This document shows, in pieces, positions 53,067-63,800 of a stretch of 64,000 bases of DNA. Position numbers and translations under genes: made by a program. The stretch is taken from positions 1 through 64,000 of IMG/VR virus record IMGVR_UViG_3300043429_001189. One strand, 5' to 3'. This DNA is from a virus. The notes beneath the pieces are model-generated. The model made no database searches, was not told the DNA's origin, and worked only from the letters and a program-made list of their open reading frames with translations. Every line of letters begins with the position of its first letter. Within the stretch, counting starts at the first letter, position 1.

Positions 53067-53750
53067 TTAAATAGATTTGTTTGAATTTTTATATACAGCC
53101 TCACACATTTTAATCATAGCCGTTACATCTTTTTCGCAATATGTAATAATACGGTCAATTTCTCCATTCCAATACGTTGTATGAACCATTGAGCCGTCAA
53201 TGTCGTCTTTGGGTGATGGAATACCCATTTCATATACTGCTTCTTCAAATGAAACATCTAAACTTGAAAATGCCTTCCACCAATCTTTCATATCAAAAAT
53301 TGAAATTTCCCAAGGTTTTTTATCAAAAGTATTTAAACATTCAGGAACATTATACCCATAAGACATAAGTTTACGATAAATCCATGCAATATCAAAATTT
53401 TTAATATTCCATCCAGTAGGCGTCATACCGTTTGCGCTTGCTTTTACAAAGAGCGCGTATACCGATTTTATTAGTTCAGCTTCGTTTTCATTTGAAATAG
53501 TATTAACTTTAATTTCACCTTCTTTCCAAACACCAAAAGATAAACATGCAATTTTTCCAAATTCAGGAAATAATGAAACTTTATCTAAGTATGCTTGGTT
53601 AACATCACCTAAGCTAAGGCGTTCAGCTTTTTTCTTGAAAATAGCTGCGCCAACTGGGTCTTTACTTTTAAATTCTTCATAGTTGCGGTATTCTCCGCAG
53701 GTTTCAATGTCAAAAAATAAAAAGCGGGAAAATTTTTCTTTAGAAAACAT
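53067..53750 (-). CDS. DnaQ-like 3'-5' exonuclease (family B polymerase exonuclease type)
   Basis: The 227-residue protein has Exo I LFFDIETCG (D14, E16), Exo II GWNIKNFDIAWIY and Exo III YCEKDV near the C-terminus, i.e. DEDDy-type order. It matches the stand-alone predicted 3'-5' exonuclease family related to polymerase B proofreading domains. Together with the Fpg glycosylase 6 bases downstream it suggests a DNA repair pair. It is divergent from the plus-strand zinc-ribbon gene, 75 bases away. Confidence 0.86.
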   Translation of the reverse strand: MFSKEKFSRFLFFDIETCGEYRNYEEFKSKDPVGAAIFKKKAERLSLGDVNQAYLDKVSLFPEFGKIACLSFGVWKEGEIKVNTISNENEAELIKSVYALFVKASANGMTPTGWNIKNFDIAWIYRKLMSYGYNVPECLNTFDKKPWEISIFDMKDWWKAFSSLDVSFEEAVYEMGIPSPKDDIDGSMVHTTYWNGEIDRIITYCEKDVTAMIKMCEAVYKNSNKSI

Positions 53751-53763
53751 AATTTTTTTATGG

Positions 53764-53773
53764 TTTATATACC
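53764..53773 (-). promoter_or_regulatory. Promoter-like motif GGTATATAAA before the exonuclease
   Basis: GGTATATAAA on the minus strand 14 bases upstream of the exonuclease start. The 53751-53825 gap must serve both directions; a plus-strand GTTATATAAT at about 53812-53821 precedes the zinc-ribbon gene. Confidence 0.42.
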
Positions 53774-53825
53774 AAGTCTAATTAATAGTTTCAAGAACTT
53801 TTTTTAAAAGTGTTATATAATTTAT

Positions 53826-54086
53826 ATGGAAAACCAACAAAGAATGAAGATAGATATCTCAGATGCCCCTTGGGCTGAGTGCTGTGGAGAACCTCAACTG
53901 TTTGAGACAGCTTTTATGTTTAAAAGAATTTCTCCTATAGTGAGTCCTTCAGGAAAAGAGGAACATGTTCCTATAGAAATTGTTATTTGTAAAAAATGTG
54001 GTAAAGTTCCACAATTCATACTTAAAAATTATCCTGACTTACCTGATTCACTTAAAGCTAATTCATCAAAATTAATCAATGAATAA
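53826..54086 (+). CDS. Small zinc-ribbon-like conserved phage protein
   Basis: The 86-residue protein begins ENQQRMKIDISDAPWAECCG and has VICKKCGKVP near residue 55, so AECCG and CKKCG could form a zinc ribbon. The DAPW ... SPIVSPSGKEEHVPIEI ... CKKCGKVP pattern resembles a small protein found in T4-like cyanophages and other marine phages. Function is unknown. It overlaps the SET gene by 8 bases, and the two form the only plus-strand operon in the right half. Confidence 0.72.
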   Translation: MENQQRMKIDISDAPWAECCGEPQLFETAFMFKRISPIVSPSGKEEHVPIEIVICKKCGKVPQFILKNYPDLPDSLKANSSKLINE

Positions 54087-54507
54087 TTCCCCGTTTATAC
54101 TATCATCTTTGTATATTGATTGGGTTAATGAAATTAATGGATGGGGCATTTTTACCAAAGAGGATATCAAAGAAAAAACTGTTGTTGAGGTGTCACCTGT
54201 CATTGTTTACCCTGAAGAAATATTAAAAATTGCTTCTTGGCAAACACAAGGTGATAAAAATGCGTATGCATCATTAGGTTTTACTCTGTATAGCCTTAAC
54301 TGGAATGAAAACTATGCCGCCATACCTTTAGGATATGGCGGCATTTATAATCATAGTGACAATAATAATTGTCAATTTATGAATGATATGGATAACGGTT
54401 TACTTTATATCATCACATTAAAAAATATTAATGCTGGTGAGCAATTATTGGTTAATTACGGAAATGACTGGTTTGATAGCAAGCCATTTCCAAAAATTGA
54501 TTTATAG
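54079..54507 (+). CDS. SET-domain protein (putative protein lysine methyltransferase)
   Basis: The 142-residue protein has the SET signatures in order: GWGIFTKEDI (21-30), the YNHSDNNNCQF loop with NHS at 91-93 that binds S-adenosylmethionine, and INAGEQLLVNYGNDWF (117-132) with the catalytic YG. It is a minimal SET domain without pre- or post-SET cysteines. The target protein is unknown; host or virion proteins are both possible. Its stop is immediately followed by the stop of the convergent phoH gene with no gap. Confidence 0.83.
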   Translation: MNNSPFILSSLYIDWVNEINGWGIFTKEDIKEKTVVEVSPVIVYPEEILKIASWQTQGDKNAYASLGFTLYSLNWNENYAAIPLGYGGIYNHSDNNNCQFMNDMDNGLLYIITLKNINAGEQLLVNYGNDWFDSKPFPKIDL

Positions 54508-55221
54508 CTATGTGTTTTGTATATGATCCAAAAATTTAGTTATTAGAGGATTTCTAACGATATCTGACCGTTCAAAACGCATAGTTCCAAATTCTTCTAA
54601 ATCTGTTACCGAATTAAAAAACCAACTTAAACCACTGGATTCTTTTTTCTTTAAATCAATTTGGTCTTCATCGGCTAAAAATATCATTTTGGAATTTTCT
54701 CCTATACGTGTAACAGTACTTATTAGGTGATGTTTAGGCATATTTTGTGCCTCGTCAACTATAATTATTGCATTATCTATACTTCTTCCTCGGATGTAGG
54801 CAAGAGGCATTATTTCTATCAATTCTTGCGCCTCTAAATTTTTGGATAATTCTTTACCAATTAATTTATAAAAATTATCCATAAAGGAAATCATATAAGG
54901 ATCCATTTTTTCTTTCATAGTACCTTTAAGAAAACCTATTTCCTCTCCTTCCAATACTGTAACCGATTTTACAATGATTATTTTTTTGTAAATATCTGAT
55001 TTTTTTGCTAATAATTTTAATGCTTCAGCACAAGCAACATAAGTTTTTCCTGTTCCAGCTGGTCCCGCGCAGATTACTATGTCTTTAGAATCAATTAATC
55101 TTACAAATTGTTTTTGTCTTTCATTTTTGCATTTTAAATCAAAATTAACTTTTGTCAATGCAAGCTGTGCTGGTGATAACCATTTTTCTATGTTTTCTTC
55201 CTGTACGTACTTTCTTCTCAT
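54508..55221 (-). CDS. phoH: PhoH-like ATPase
   Basis: The 237-residue protein has Walker A GPAGTGKT (53-60), Walker B IIIVDEAQN (152-160) and conserved LADEDQIDL and RSDIVRNPL segments of the PhoH family. phoH is widespread in marine phages, as a helicase-like or RNA-metabolism ATPase of uncertain role. It is preceded by a CTATATATG-type sequence at its start. It converges tail-to-tail with the SET gene. Confidence 0.93.
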   Translation of the reverse strand: MRRKYVQEENIEKWLSPAQLALTKVNFDLKCKNERQKQFVRLIDSKDIVICAGPAGTGKTYVACAEALKLLAKKSDIYKKIIIVKSVTVLEGEEIGFLKGTMKEKMDPYMISFMDNFYKLIGKELSKNLEAQELIEIMPLAYIRGRSIDNAIIIVDEAQNMPKHHLISTVTRIGENSKMIFLADEDQIDLKKKESSGLSWFFNSVTDLEEFGTMRFERSDIVRNPLITKFLDHIQNT

Positions 55222-55248
55222 ATATAGTTTTTTTGTGAATTGTTAAAG

Positions 55249-55803
55249 CTAAACTTTAACCGTTTTAACTGTCACCCCTTTTTCTTTTTCGACTTCTTTT
55301 GCTAATTTTAAGTTATCATCATTATCATCAAAAAATATAAAATTTTTATACCCAGTTTCAACTAAACGATGCAATGCTTCTTTTTTTCTTTCGGCGATGC
55401 TACCTTTAAAGCCATGTTTAGGATCGTTAACAGCAATTACTAAATCCTGATGTATATCTATGCCATTATGTAAGAAAAATTCGCGTATCATTGCAGAATT
55501 TGATCTTGCAGTCACAATTGCAACGTGAGTGCCTGATTTATAAAAATTCTTTAATTCGTCAAGAATGTGTGAAATGAATGTAGATTGTTTTAAAATATCA
55601 AAATCTTCAAATTCAGAAAAAGATAACGTGTGATTTTTATTGGGTTTAAAAAAATTAAATTCAGTAGGAGATAAAGTTTTTATTATCTTATGTGTTTTTG
55701 AATCTAGTACATGTATTTTTGCTGTTGATAAAATTAACGTCTCGTCCAAGTCGAATACGGCAAGTGTGCTGGATATTTTTCCTTTTATATTTACTTCATT
55801 CAT
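55249..55803 (-). CDS. HAD-superfamily phosphatase
   Basis: The 184-residue protein has HAD motif I AVFDLDETL (D18, D20), motif II VTARSN, a conserved Lys in the RKKEAL region and motif IV FFDDNDDN. The layout suits a small phage phosphatase related to polynucleotide 3'-phosphatases or nucleotidases; the substrate is unknown. Its start overlaps the GIY-YIG gene stop (ATGA). A second, truncated copy of its first 14 codons lies beyond the endonuclease at 56468-56512, showing that the endonuclease entered at this 5' end. Confidence 0.84.
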   Translation of the reverse strand: MNEVNIKGKISSTLAVFDLDETLILSTAKIHVLDSKTHKIIKTLSPTEFNFFKPNKNHTLSFSEFEDFDILKQSTFISHILDELKNFYKSGTHVAIVTARSNSAMIREFFLHNGIDIHQDLVIAVNDPKHGFKGSIAERKKEALHRLVETGYKNFIFFDDNDDNLKLAKEVEKEKGVTVKTVKV

Positions 55804-56411
55804 TTTTGTTTCATTAAAGTATTTTTTCGTATTTCTCTACTTCTTTTTCTTTTTTCTTCTAAAAAAAATTCTTTTGTATAAGTTTCTTTGTTTTTGTATA
55901 ATATCCAATTTTTGTGCCGATTGCGTCTTCCGTTAATAACCGCATTTATATGACATGAAAGTGAACCTATTTTATTTGCAAGATCAAACTTAGTTCCTAC
56001 ATATTCTTCAAAAGTTTCTATATTAAAAAAATGATAAATTGTTTTATCATACCTTGGATTTTTTTCACCTTTTCTTGCGGTGGGATTTTCTTTTAAAAAT
56101 TTTTTTAATGTTTCTGACTTTTTTTTATTTGCATATTCACCAAGATTTCCGCCCTGTCCACCGTCTACTAAATTATAACCTATATCAGGATTTGTTGAAT
56201 TAAGTTCTTTTATCCAAAATTTTTCTTTGCTATTAAGCTCTTCTTTTGAAGAACAAGATTCTAAAATATCTTTTTTAAAATTTTCTGAACCATATTTTTT
56301 AATAGCCCTGCGTAATTTGAAACCCGAACCTAAATATTTAGGATTGTTAAATTTATCTTGTCCAACATAAATTTTTCCATTAATAAGATTTGTGATTTTG
56401 TATATGACCAT
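55800..56411 (-). CDS. GIY-YIG homing endonuclease (Seg-like)
   Basis: The 203-residue protein opens with the GIY-YIG domain: VIYKITNLINGKIYVGQ, LGSGFKLRRAIKKYG and a catalytic Glu in EKFWIKEL. A C-terminal DNA-binding part (KGEKNPRYD ... DLANKIGSLSCHINAVINGR) has NUMOD-like sequence. Free-standing Seg enzymes in T4 spread by cutting phages that lack them. It sits between a remnant and an intact copy of the HAD gene 5' end. A hairpin with a promoter-like motif in its loop lies just upstream of its start. Confidence 0.9.
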   Translation of the reverse strand: MVIYKITNLINGKIYVGQDKFNNPKYLGSGFKLRRAIKKYGSENFKKDILESCSSKEELNSKEKFWIKELNSTNPDIGYNLVDGGQGGNLGEYANKKKSETLKKFLKENPTARKGEKNPRYDKTIYHFFNIETFEEYVGTKFDLANKIGSLSCHINAVINGRRNRHKNWILYKNKETYTKEFFLEEKRKRSREIRKNTLMKQK

Positions 56412-56413
56412 AA

Positions 56414-56446
56414 AAGTTTTTTAATATATATCATTAAAAAAAACTT
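56414..56446 (-). promoter_or_regulatory. Inverted repeat with a promoter-like motif in its loop before the GIY-YIG gene
   Basis: Arms 56414-56425 and 56433-56446 pair over 12 positions with a 2-base bulge; the loop reads GATATAT on the minus strand. The proximal arm ends 2 bases before the ATG (56409-56411). As at 1246-1305, read-through RNA would fold beside the start, whereas RNA begun in the loop would not. Confidence 0.6.
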
Positions 56447-56467
56447 ATTAATGTATCATCTAAGATA

Positions 56468-56512
56468 TTAGATTGTGTTGGATATTTTACCTTTAATTTT
56501 TGCTTCGTTCAT
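56468..56512 (-). pseudogene. Truncated duplicate of the HAD gene 5' end
   Basis: ATG at 56510-56512 begins a 14-codon frame, MNEAKIKGKISNTI-stop, against MNEVNIKGKISSTL in the intact HAD gene (10 of 14 residues; 34 of the first 41 bases). It starts one base after the stop of the upstream structural gene, the position expected for the original HAD start. It is best read as the recipient's old 5' end left behind when the endonuclease arrived with its own version of the start. Confidence 0.78.
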
Positions 56513-56513
56513 A

Positions 56514-57866
56514 TTATTCTATTTTGATATATGTTTCAGGTGTCCATTCAGAATAAATTTTATCATTAAGATTAAAAATGCTACATACCGACCAAAAATA
56601 TTCTCCATCAGATAATGTACCCGAAGGTATAACATATATATCTTCATTTGAATACATTTTAATTTCCGTGTATGCTATTTTTCTGTAATTATTGCCACCT
56701 GACAAAACATTAACGCCTGAGTGAACAATAATATTTTTATCTATAATAGAATCTGCAAATGAAGAAGAAAATGTAAAATCTGCGCCGTTAAATTGCGCTA
56801 ATGTTATTTCCCAATTTCTATTTCCTAAATCAGTTTTTGATTTAATAAAAAGATCCTTTGATATATTTTCAACATAAGAGGAAATTTCAGGCACAAATGT
56901 ATGATTTTTAGCCTGTATTCTTAAAATTCCTGATGTATAATCAGCATAATAAATTCGATACAAATCTTTTTGCAATGATCCATCATTTCCAAGCAAGCAA
57001 GATACGTTTGCGCCTGTTCCAGTGCCTACAACATTTACAAGTGGATTAACTGAATAGCTGCTCCCTGCATTTTCAATTTTTACCGTGGTAATTTTTCTTT
57101 CATATGCGCCTGTGGTACCTATAAAAGGTTTTAAAAGAATATCATTATTTCCATTTGCTCTTGTCCCAGTTACGTCAAAATAATTAATATTACCGCCGTC
57201 AGAAACATTTTTTTCTCTAACTCTTAAATTATACTTAAATACATTATTTGTAGGATCTTCCCATCTAAAATATATTCCATCGTTTCTTATGGTTGATAAT
57301 AAATTAATAGGATACTCTTTAATTTTTTCATTTGTTATGTCTGTATAAATTTTTCTTTTCCAAACAAAATTATCATTTATTTCCATTAATAAAGGATCCC
57401 CGTCATTAATATTACATAATAAATTATATTCATATGTATATATGTCGGCAAAAGGACCGCTGACTGCCACATCCAATATATCTATGACGGCACCTTTTAT
57501 ATAGCTATGATTATCATTTATTGAAGTTACAGTAAAAAAATCTCCTTTTTTAATTAAATTTGACCCATACAATCCTGGAGTGTTTGCGGTGGGCGCTTCT
57601 TTTACTGTGTATTCAACTACAATTTCATATACAAAACCTACATTAGTTTGAGTTCTTCTTGAATTAAATGAAAGAATCGGAGAAGAATATTCAGTATCAT
57701 AATAATCATTATCTATACTTTCAGAAGTATAGATATACCCTTGATTTAATGCATTAGAAGGCGTATTACCATCTTCTATTGGAGGTACCGATATAAATCT
57801 GTTCAAATCATTTGTTGATAAAAAAACAGATTTTTCTTTAATTTGTCTGCGATCCAAAGTTTTCAT
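56514..57866 (-). CDS. Virion structural protein with fibronectin-like and GxGY-type segments (450 residues)
   Basis: A beta-rich protein beginning KTLDRRQIKEKSVFLSTND. It contains VKIENAGSSYSVNPLVNVVG-TGTGANVSC, one copy of the repeat that appears several times in the upstream giant protein, and fibronectin-III-like strands (GIYFRWEDPTNNVFKYNLRV; SDGEYFWSVCSIFN). Its 5' end overlaps the giant gene by 29 bases. The two products probably assemble together in the baseplate or fibre. Confidence 0.62.
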   Translation of the reverse strand: MKTLDRRQIKEKSVFLSTNDLNRFISVPPIEDGNTPSNALNQGYIYTSESIDNDYYDTEYSSPILSFNSRRTQTNVGFVYEIVVEYTVKEAPTANTPGLYGSNLIKKGDFFTVTSINDNHSYIKGAVIDILDVAVSGPFADIYTYEYNLLCNINDGDPLLMEINDNFVWKRKIYTDITNEKIKEYPINLLSTIRNDGIYFRWEDPTNNVFKYNLRVREKNVSDGGNINYFDVTGTRANGNNDILLKPFIGTTGAYERKITTVKIENAGSSYSVNPLVNVVGTGTGANVSCLLGNDGSLQKDLYRIYYADYTSGILRIQAKNHTFVPEISSYVENISKDLFIKSKTDLGNRNWEITLAQFNGADFTFSSSFADSIIDKNIIVHSGVNVLSGGNNYRKIAYTEIKMYSNEDIYVIPSGTLSDGEYFWSVCSIFNLNDKIYSEWTPETYIKIE

Positions 57867-60800
57867 CTATTTCAATAAAAGTATTCTTTTTAATTGTTGC
57901 AGAATTTCCGTTTGTGTCCTCTATTAAAAGTTCAACTCCAAATATTCCTGGGTAAGTAAATGTCCACATTATTTTCGAATCAGATGTTTCTACTAAAGTT
58001 TCTTCATTTTCTTTAATCTTCCATAAATATTTAGATTTACCTGATATTTTAGAAGTATCTGATGTAAATAATATAGAAACACCTATTGGAAATTTTCCAT
58101 TTTTATTGTTGGCCCAAGTTTCCTCCCATGTTAATGCTCCGCCGATTGATCTTTCATAAGGTAATCTTTGTGAATCAGATTCAGCCAGGCTAGAATTACT
58201 AAAATAAGGCGATGATATGTATGAATATGTAGAAGGTAAATCACTTGCTGGGTACCAACCTTTATATCCAAAAGGACTTAATCCTTCAAATAAATATGTT
58301 TGAATGTTTCTGTAATTTATAACAAAATCATTTAACCCAGTCAAAAAACTTCCTACTTTATTTTCACCAAATCCCAGCCAAGAATAATAATTGCCAACAG
58401 GAAACGAGTGGGATAGCGAAGAAATATTACCATCGGGTGCTTCAAATGTTAACCCACCTTCACCTGTAAGATACCCTAAACAGTCTACGCTTGGTGTTTT
58501 TGCCTGCGCAATTATTTTAAAGTTGGCAGCAATATCACCGGATAAAACCTGTGTTGAAATAACTCCAGTATTCCATTCAGCATAAAAGGATAAAGAATTT
58601 CCACTTCCGGTGAAAGGAGAAGATAAAGTTATTTCACGAATAACACCTTGCTGTACAAAAATATTTGTAACTGTTGCAGGCGCTGTTGGGTACAATGGCA
58701 AGTAGTCTGATGTCAGAATATCACCAGGAGCTATCTGATTTTCTAATAGACCTGCAACATTTTTAATTTTATAGTCACCTACTATACAGTCACCTATAAA
58801 AGTAGCTTTCTTTTTGATATCTTTATCTAATGTTACAGTAGTTCCTGTAATTCCCAATACGGTTGAAACTTTTTCAAAAGGTTCGCCATATATTACATCT
58901 CCCACATTAATAGCTGAAGAAGTAAAAAATGAATTGGGATCAGAATAAGTGTTAATGTTTATAAAGATTGGAGATACATATTGTTCTGATATTGGATAAT
59001 AATAAAATTTGTTTAATCCTTGAGATGTTAAGTTATTTAATTCATAAAGAGCTTGAGCATAAATTTGCGCCGTACTCATTCCTCCTACAATTCCAGTAAA
59101 ATTATAAGTATCGTCTTCATTAAAAGTTAATCCACTATTTTGTACCAAATCATTAATGATAAAATTACACCAATATGAATTTGAAAAGTCTAATGTATTC
59201 CAAGATAATGCACAAGATTCTTGCCAAATTACATCTTTGTAATTTTGCCATGTAATAATATTAGAACCTAATTTTCTTTCAGCGCTATCTTCATCAAAAT
59301 TTCTTTGACACACCTGAAATGAAGAAGAAATTTTAAGTAAATCATTTTCTTGATCAGATACAGATAAAATTGTGCCTACACCATTTTTCCAATTACCTAT
59401 TTGTGTAACTTGCAAAGAAAAATCTCCGTACAAAATTCCGTTATCAAAGTACCAATTTGTATGATTAGCTATTGCGGTAGAATCAAATTCAGATGAAGGC
59501 GCATTATTAAAATCTCCTGACGAAGGATACATATTAAAATCAAAATAAATATTTGCAGCACCTCCTACATTTTCTCCATAGTAAATTCTTGTAGGAAATT
59601 CTTGATATTCGTATTCTAAATAAACATTTTCAATTCCTTCTGCTGCTAAATTAATTAAATAAGAATTTAATTCATCAATAGGTCCACCGTTTATTCCTGC
59701 AATATCTATTACATATATTTCAGATTCAGACCAAATATCATAAATGGATCCAACATTACTTGTGTCCAAGTAAACGTGCGTTGTTCTAAAATCTTGCGTG
59801 TATTTTAGTTCATTATCTAAATATGCATACAGTTTAATTTGCGTAAATCCTGGCCGTATTTCATCAAGAGGATTACATGTGACGGCGGATTTTTTAATAT
59901 AAATTTTACCTAAATGATCACGCTTTTCAGGGATATTTGAATTTACTGATTCAATTACCCAAGCAGAAGATGAAATTATAGGATTCCAATTCAAATCACC
60001 ATTCAAAGGTTCACCGTCTCTAACTTTATAGATTTTTCCAATTTCTCCTTTTTTAAGTAAAGATAAATCATTGCCTTCTCCATTAAGTATTATATTTGAA
60101 GGTTGTCCGCTATACGTATTTTTTCCATTAATAGGTATACGTTTTCTTATTGGCGAATTGTTTCTTTGTACCGCTTTTATAAACTTTCCTACACTTATGC
60201 CTGATGGATTAGTATCTTCATTGTAAATTTTATTTCCGTTTAAGGTAATAGTTCCACCTATTTCACGCAAAACTTCCCATGTTGCAGGAGAAGCCTTAAA
60301 AGCTTCAGGCGGTTCAGAAAAAAGCTCAATATATGTATATTCAGGATTTGAATAATCCGAACCTAATACATTAAGTTGATACACAGTTTCATCTCTTCTT
60401 ATAAATATCCATTCGTCATCAGGATTATATAACGGGTCTATCGGCGGATAAAGTCTTTGCCCTTGAACAATAATTGTAGGATTAACCGCTGGCGGATTTG
60501 TGGTAGAATCTTGATACCCAATAACAGGTCCTTCTAAATTATCTTCAGGCGATATTTCAACAATCGGAAATTCTTCACAATAAGGAAAGCTATAATTATT
60601 AATATCAGAAATATCTGAAATATCAAGATTATCCCATCTAAAATCAAAAGATTCCCAAATAGAATTATTAAATATGGGATTTATCCATCTACCGGTAGAA
60701 TTATCCCAATTAAAATCTATGTATCTATTATTTTCAATTTCTTGCTGCGTTTGATTTTGCTGTGTATTAGGTAATTGCTTTAATGAATCCCATGTATTAA

Positions 60801-63800
60801 CACAGCCATTTAAAAATTTTGCAATATAAGAAAAATCAGACTCTGCCATATAAACTTCTATGCAGTTCTTTTTTATTAAATTTGCAAAATTATTATCTGT
60901 ATTATAAACAATTAATTCAACCGTGTATTTTCCAACATAAGGAAGAACGACTGTGTGATCTATAAGTAAATCTATGGGTTGAACTCCGCTATCATAATTA
61001 AATTGATTTGTTGGTTTTTCAGGTTCTGATAAAACCACTTTCCATTGCATTTGATAAAATTCGCCTCTTCCTAAATCATTCCATGTAAATATTGATCTAG
61101 TGTGTCCACTATTCACATTAACTTCTGGCGTGGATATGTATCCTGTACCTGCATTAGTAACTTCCACTCCTTGATGGACAAAGATTTTATCACCAGATTG
61201 AACAGTTGTTGATGCTGGCGTTAAATCATAATTTTCTACCGTAATGGTTGATGTTCCAAGACCTACTGTTACATTTGATGTTAGTACAATATTTGATATA
61301 TTGTCTCCTGTAACAAGTCTGTTAGAAGTAACATTAAATGACCCTGCGGGCGCAATTTCAGGGCTAACGTTAAAAACATTATTTGTGCCACCTCCTGTTG
61401 AACCAACAGAAACAACAGTATATTCAAGTAAATTAAGTTGTCCTTTTCTTAAAGAAGCTGATAATGTAGCATTTGCGCCTTCTTGACTTACAACCTTTAA
61501 TGTTGGTGTAAATTTATATTCGGTGCCTGGATTAATAATTTCAGCGGCTATAACTTCACCTGTTCCGTTTGGAAGAGGATCTACGTGAACAATAACATTG
61601 GCATTTGTACTTCCTCCTAATTCATACCAAGTATATGGAACTTCATCCCAAGTAATCGGAAATTCAGTTGACAAAGAAGCAACAGCTCCTACAGGTATAT
61701 TAGGTGCATCATTCCACGCGGGAGTTCTAGTTCCGTTATTAATATTTCCTACTGGGGTGCCGTCATAAATTTTTAAATTTAATTCTGTAACCGTACCTAA
61801 ATTAGGTGTAAAATTTGCAACTGGGTATGTTGAGTACCCTAATCCTTTATTTAAAAACCAAACATCTTCAACTTCAAATCCTAAATCTGACGGTGCTGCA
61901 GTAAATCCTGATCTATTTACAACTTCATATTGTGTTCCAACAGGAGAAACTACCAAAGATTGGCCAAAAGCTTGAGGAAACGAAGAATATCCTGAACCTT
62001 GTAAAGACCCTTCTTGAATTATTACATCAGTTACCACACCCAATCCTGTAACACCTGATACTATCAATCTTAACGGAGATTCATATGTTCCGCCATTAAG
62101 AGTTATTATATCCCCCACAATAAAATCTGTACCAGCAGGATTTGCTAATGAATATGATCCAGTATACCCTTTCATTTTAACATATCCTGTTGCTTGTTGA
62201 TTTGAAGTTCCTGGAAATGTTACATTAGGTATACTTGTATATGGGCCGCCTGGCGAAGTTATTGAAATATCTAAAATATCATACCTATTCATAAAAGACT
62301 GTAAAGTCTTTTCTAAAGTAGGACTTAAATATGCATCTGATGTATATGGACGTAAATCCTGAATAATTGCTCTGTCTTCACATGTAAAATTAATAGGGCG
62401 CGTTAATTCTAAAACTCTTCGTTCATCAACATTTCGCCAAGAATTAATTGCATATCTTTCATAATAAACGCCTTCACCTGTTATATCAGTTATTTGACTG
62501 TTAAGAGGCAGAAATTTTTCTTTAAGATATTTTTTAAGAGCAAAGAATTTAATTAAGGCTTCCTCATTTGTAAATTCAAATGCATCAGTTGTTATAGGTA
62601 TGCCATTTTCATCAAAATTCCCTGAATCTTTAACCAAATCATAAAAAAGCCCAAACATACTGGTTTTTTTATAGTGCTTGCTTGGAACTAAATTTAATGA
62701 TTCTCCACTTTGTTTTTTGTCTTTTAACTGAAAAGCAATAGGTACTTGTCTATACGTTCCAAATTCGGTATCTAAGCTATTTACATTTAAAAAGTATTCT
62801 TTAAGTCTGATATCATAATAACCAAACCAATTTATAATATTAACCAATCCTTTATATGATCCAACGTAAGGCCAGATTTGATCTCCTTGTAGGAGCATTT
62901 CACGTCTTTTTTGGTTTAATAAAATATAGTCAACATTAGATTCATCTACATCTGAATCTCTAAGTATTAATTCCTGTTCAAGATCAACATCTCTACCTAT
63001 ATTTGATAATAATATTCCTAGTCTTTCATCTTCAGCTTCAGTTTCAGCTCTATAAACTCCGTACATTAATAATCCAGGATTTGATGCAAATGTTATATCA
63101 AGAATCCTAAAAATCGTTATAAATACTCCTTCTACATTTGACTGATGTCCTATGTTTATCGTTAAAGGAGTTTTTTGAATATTTTCATAAACTGTTCTTT
63201 GATATAACTGATTATTTGCAGGTCCTCCAATTGGCGACGACGGTATGGTGTCGGATGATGCAGCTTGTGTAAATTCAAATTCCAATGAAGCCGATTTGGT
63301 AATTGTAGGATAATCTTCATTGTAATTTACATCAAATAAAAAGAAAGAATCATCGCCTTCTACATAAGCTTTAAATTTAGGAACTACTTGATATGTTATT
63401 CCCGCACCCGGTGTAGTGCCAACGGTTAAAGACGTATCAAAATATAAGTTAAAAGTATCAACTTTAGTTAAAACATACGGCCCTCCATCAAGAGCACCTC
63501 CGTCTATAAATATTTTTGATCCAGCCTGTAAATCATGTGGAAAATATGCAGTAAAATTTATTTCTCCTAAAGATGTACCGGGTATTGGATTAGTTAAAGT
63601 AATTGATTGTGAACTTGTGTTAATATCAAAAATAAAAGTGTTTTCAGGTATGCCTGTACCACTAATATTCATTCCTACAACAAGATTTGCAATTGTAGCT
63701 GCTGGTATTCTTGCAACAACATTTGCATCATACTCTCTAACAAGTCCCGTAAAGGTAAATGATTCAATTTCAATTTTAGCACTACTGCCGTTTGCTGAAA

